DNA from: Eubacteriales bacterium
GTDB lineage: Bacteria > Bacillota > Clostridia > Lachnospirales > Lachnospiraceae
NCBI GenBank assembly: GCA_030531555.1
Contig: JAUNNI010000001.1
Location: 1 to 64,000 of the forward strand
Length of the DNA stretch: 64,000 nt
Direction: 5' to 3'
The notes beneath the pieces were generated by a model. It was not told the DNA's origin. It saw nothing but the letters and a program-made list of their open reading frames with translations, and searched no databases. Positions within the stretch are counted from its first letter, which is position 1, and each line of letters begins with the position of its first letter. The translations under genes and the position numbers were made by a program. This document shows positions 63,982 to 64,000 of the stretch, piece after piece.

Positions 63982-64000
63982 AAGCGAATAGAAGTGCAAT

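Overview
The window looks like chromosome of an anaerobic, gut-type Clostridia, most likely Lachnospiraceae. The support is a moderately low GC content, strong Shine-Dalgarno sites, a truB-ribF pair, two tryptophan T-box leaders, a monomeric [FeFe] hydrogenase, ATP-dependent PEP carboxykinase plus pyruvate carboxylase, and glgC. I see no rRNA, tRNA, insertion sequence, prophage or CRISPR array. Genes are dense and mostly on the + strand.

Layout. 1-14.7 kb is largely housekeeping: truB, ribF, a cytidylate-kinase-like gene, a flavoprotein (-), pyc, M16- and M18-type peptidases, polA, a CobW-type GTPase and a LysR regulator (-). A gap of about 800 bp follows, with a LysR-type operator, a well-placed promoter and a terminator, then pckA. 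17-25 kb holds a gamma carbonic anhydrase, a nitroreductase, a phospholipase-C-like protein, an Atg22-like transporter, azlCD, dsdA and an FGGY kinase, closed by a bidirectional terminator and a minus-strand zinc alcohol dehydrogenase. 26-33 kb has a GlpA/GlpB/DUF1667-like oxidoreductase operon and a ribose-type ABC transporter operon. A second azlCD pair lies at 33.2-34.2 kb (-).

34.3-39 kb is a PEP/pyruvate-themed cluster: a short pyruvate-kinase-like protein without the C-terminal domain, a TIM-barrel 'PEP hydrolase' protein fused to an AraC DNA-binding domain, a Tm-1-like ATP-binding protein and a stand-alone TIM-barrel protein. Four direct repeats spaced 21-22 bp sit just before the Tm-1-like gene, the layout expected for an AraC-type regulator. 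This is the most system-like novelty in the window.

39-41.5 kb carries an ACT-domain protein, a threonine-aldolase-like enzyme, a glyoxalase-like protein and a Cys-rich redox protein. 41.5-48.4 kb is a complete trpEGDCFBA operon behind a Trp T-box. 48.7-56.9 kb is an uptake-and-hydrolysis locus: a tannase-like esterase, a beta-lactamase-like serine hydrolase, a lipoprotein, an ATPase-permease fusion, a second permease and a ComB-like phosphatase. 57.6-60.8 kb is a second Trp T-box followed by a trpXYZ-type transporter, so tryptophan synthesis and uptake probably respond to the same uncharged tRNA. The window ends with the hydrogenase and glgC.
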